The notes beneath the pieces were generated by a model. That model had not been told where the DNA came from. It saw only the letters and a list, made by a program, of their open reading frames with translations, and made no database searches. 6,266 nt of DNA from JACQCE01 sp041484905. GTDB lineage: Bacteria; Nitrospirota; Nitrospiria; JACQCE01. Position numbers and translations under genes: made by a program. The DNA is taken from contig JBGPIL010000132.1 in NCBI GenBank assembly GCA_041484905.1, forward strand, positions 1-6,266. The letters are read 5' to 3'. Below are positions 4,960 to 6,266 of the stretch, piece after piece. Numbering within the stretch: the stretch's first letter is position 1; every line of letters begins with the position of its first letter.

Positions 4960-6266
4960 GTGAAGGGAAGACCAGAGAGAGCCCGTTTTCTCAGCCGGAG
5001 AAGGGGCTATTTTTCTGCCGACAGCCGGCGTGCGTTTGTTCTTCTCCTGTCATGCCTTTCATTCCTTGTTCTACTGCTCGGGTGGCCGTCGTTTTCTGGC
5101 CAAGAGGCGCAGGCAGCGGTGGCGTACAGAGCTTCGGGCACATTCACATCCGGCACGGGAACGATCACACCGCCATATCCGGGGAGCATGCAGGTCAACG
5201 ATGTTTGCCTGCTCGCCGTCGAGTCGGAGAACCAGGTGATTTCACTTTCTTCGGCGCAGGGTTTTGTTGAAGTGCCGACGTGGTCTCCACAGAGCGCCGG
5301 GACGGCTGCCACAAACCCAGCGTCCCGATTGGCGGTCTTCTGGAAGAGAACGGTCGGCGGCGACACGGCCCCGACGGTTGCGGACTCCGGTGACCACACG
5401 ACGGGTCAGATCCATTGTTTTTCGGGCGTCATCACCTCAGGCAATCCATGGGACACCGGCGCGGGTGGCAACGATAGCGGAGCCAACGATACGACCGGCA
5501 CGATCCCGGGTGCGACGACGACCGTGGATTCGACCCTGGTTGTCCTCATCACGTCAACAAGCTTCAACGGCACGAGCACCACCCAATGCTCAGGCTGGAC
5601 GAACGCAAATCTCACGAGTCTCACGGAGCGGGCGGATAATACCAATACAATCAATCTTGGGGGTGGGCACTGCCTGGCAACGGGGGACAAGGCCACCGCA
5701 GGGTCCTATGCCACGACGACCGTGACGCTGGCGAATACCTCATATAAAGGCGCGATCTCGCTGGCGCTCAAGCCGGCGCCGCCCAATCCGACCCAGATCC
5801 ATTATCGCTGGCGAAATGATAATGGCGGCGAATCGCCCCCGCTGAACATCGCTCTCATCTGCGCCACGGCCACCTGCACCGATGTCAATATTGACGTGCC
5901 GTTAAAAAATCATCTGTCCACGACACTGGGGCATACTGTCACCACGTTCATCGGGACCAACGTTGCGTGGACACCGACCAACTATGACGTGGTCGTCATC
6001 TCCGAATCGACCAACTCCGGTGACACCGCCTGGCTCAAAAATCAGGCCGTGCCCATCCTCACCGTGGAAGGCCAGAACTGGGATGAGTTTGAGTTGGGGA
6101 CAAGCGGGGACAGTAATATTGCCGGCAACGTATCCATTGATATTACGGATAACTCGCATTACATTACGTCCGGTTTTCCGCTCGGCACGTTGCAGGTCAA
6201 CAATACGGGTACCGACACGGCGCTCGCCATCGGGTATATGTCCGGTTTGTCGAACGGCGTGACACC
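4960..6266 (+). CDS. Secreted/surface protein with signal peptide (partial, N-terminal part)
   Basis: From GTG 4960 the frame is open for 435 codons to the window edge. GTG is the only ATG/GTG/TTG in this frame between a TGA at 4936-4938 and the end of the signal peptide, and it has a well-spaced AGGAGG. The product begins with a long Arg-rich n-region (1-24), a hydrophobic core (25-42, rich in Leu) and an AQA|AV or QAA|VA cleavage site near residue 52-53. The mature part is Thr/Ser/Gly/Asn-rich, as in exported beta-rich proteins. Residues 53 to about 275 look like one beta domain with scattered cysteines. IHYRWRNDNGGE (280-291) is a recurring motif in large surface proteins. Residues 295-435 include YDVVVISES (342-350) and AVPILTVEGQNWDEF (363-377), reminiscent of a ThuA or glutamine-amidotransferase-like Rossmann fold. 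The function is unknown; a surface, adhesin or matrix role under c-di-GMP control is inference. Confidence 0.85.
   Translation, partial: MKGRPERARFLSRRRGYFSADSRRAFVLLLSCLSFLVLLLGWPSFSGQEAQAAVAYRASGTFTSGTGTITPPYPGSMQVNDVCLLAVESENQVISLSSAQGFVEVPTWSPQSAGTAATNPASRLAVFWKRTVGGDTAPTVADSGDHTTGQIHCFSGVITSGNPWDTGAGGNDSGANDTTGTIPGATTTVDSTLVVLITSTSFNGTSTTQCSGWTNANLTSLTERADNTNTINLGGGHCLATGDKATAGSYATTTVTLANTSYKGAISLALKPAPPNPTQIHYRWRNDNGGESPPLNIALICATATCTDVNIDVPLKNHLSTTLGHTVTTFIGTNVAWTPTNYDVVVISESTNSGDTAWLKNQAVPILTVEGQNWDEFELGTSGDSNIAGNVSIDITDNSHYITSGFPLGTLQVNNTGTDTALAIGYMSGLSNGVT
4980..5014 (+). terminator. Intrinsic terminator-like hairpin inside the coding start
   Basis: AGCCC (4980-4984) pairs with GGGCT (5004-5008), and an inner stem TTCTC/GAGAA (4988-4992, 4998-5002) is closed by an AGCCG loop. 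A five-T run (5010-5014) follows directly. This is a good rho-independent terminator, placed 21 nt after the aptamer, where a riboswitch expression platform is expected. It nevertheless falls within codons 7-19 of the downstream gene, so it should form only when that stretch is not being translated. Confidence 0.7.

Noticed and set aside
5007..5725. Open frames on both strands (5007-5399 minus, 5264-5725 plus, 5406-5696 minus) within the exported-protein gene
   Set aside because: The frame from GTG 4960 stays open for 435 codons with a signal peptide and biased, sensible composition; the others are Arg/Pro-rich or motif-free shadows.

Overview
The window (about 57-60% GC by eye) reads as a piece of a chromosome from a free-living Gram-negative-type bacterium. 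The protein style, namely a BioA with the CYRCPLG segment, an ExeA-like ATPase paired with an HD-GYP protein, and a large secreted protein with an IHYRWRNDNGGE motif, suggests Nitrospirota or a related deep-branching lineage. That assignment is inference from recollection of families, not a search result. No mobile element, CRISPR array, tRNA or rRNA was seen.

Layout: (1) 1-695, minus strand: the N-terminal 231 residues of the biotin enzyme BioA, cut by the window edge. (2) 696-830: a short divergent intergenic region with two back-to-back promoter-like elements that share a perfect TGTCAA/TTGACA inverted repeat. (3) 831-2769, plus strand: a two-gene unit, an ExeA/GspA-like AAA ATPase overlapping by 8 nt with an HD-GYP protein, i.e. 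a probable cyclic-di-GMP phosphodiesterase with altered motif residues. (4) 2775-3986, minus strand: an NTP_transf_5-type nucleotidyltransferase family protein, convergent with the HD-GYP gene and divergent from the next pair. (5) 4024-4742, plus strand: an S26-type signal-peptidase-like protein overlapping a small PqqD-family (RRE-fold) protein. (6) 4743-4959: a leader region with a good promoter followed by a GEMM-I cyclic-di-GMP riboswitch. (7) 4960-6266, plus strand: the first 435 residues of a large secreted or surface protein that runs off the window. It is absent as an obvious ORF unless a GTG start and an open right edge are allowed.

The most interesting part is 4804-5014. The promoter is followed by a recognisable c-di-GMP-I aptamer. 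The only strong Shine-Dalgarno sequence (AGGAGG) lies inside the aptamer's 3' ligand-binding hairpin, the GTG start follows the aptamer by about one base, and a textbook intrinsic terminator hairpin sits inside the first 19 codons, in the part encoding the Arg-rich signal-peptide n-region. This suggests a compact switch in which ligand-dependent start-site masking and translation-coupled termination control an exported protein, close to a gene for a putative c-di-GMP-degrading enzyme. A second theme is the nucleotidyltransferase, soluble signal-peptidase-like protein and PqqD-like trio. It resembles pieces of RiPP or surface-modification loci but has no modifying enzyme within the window.
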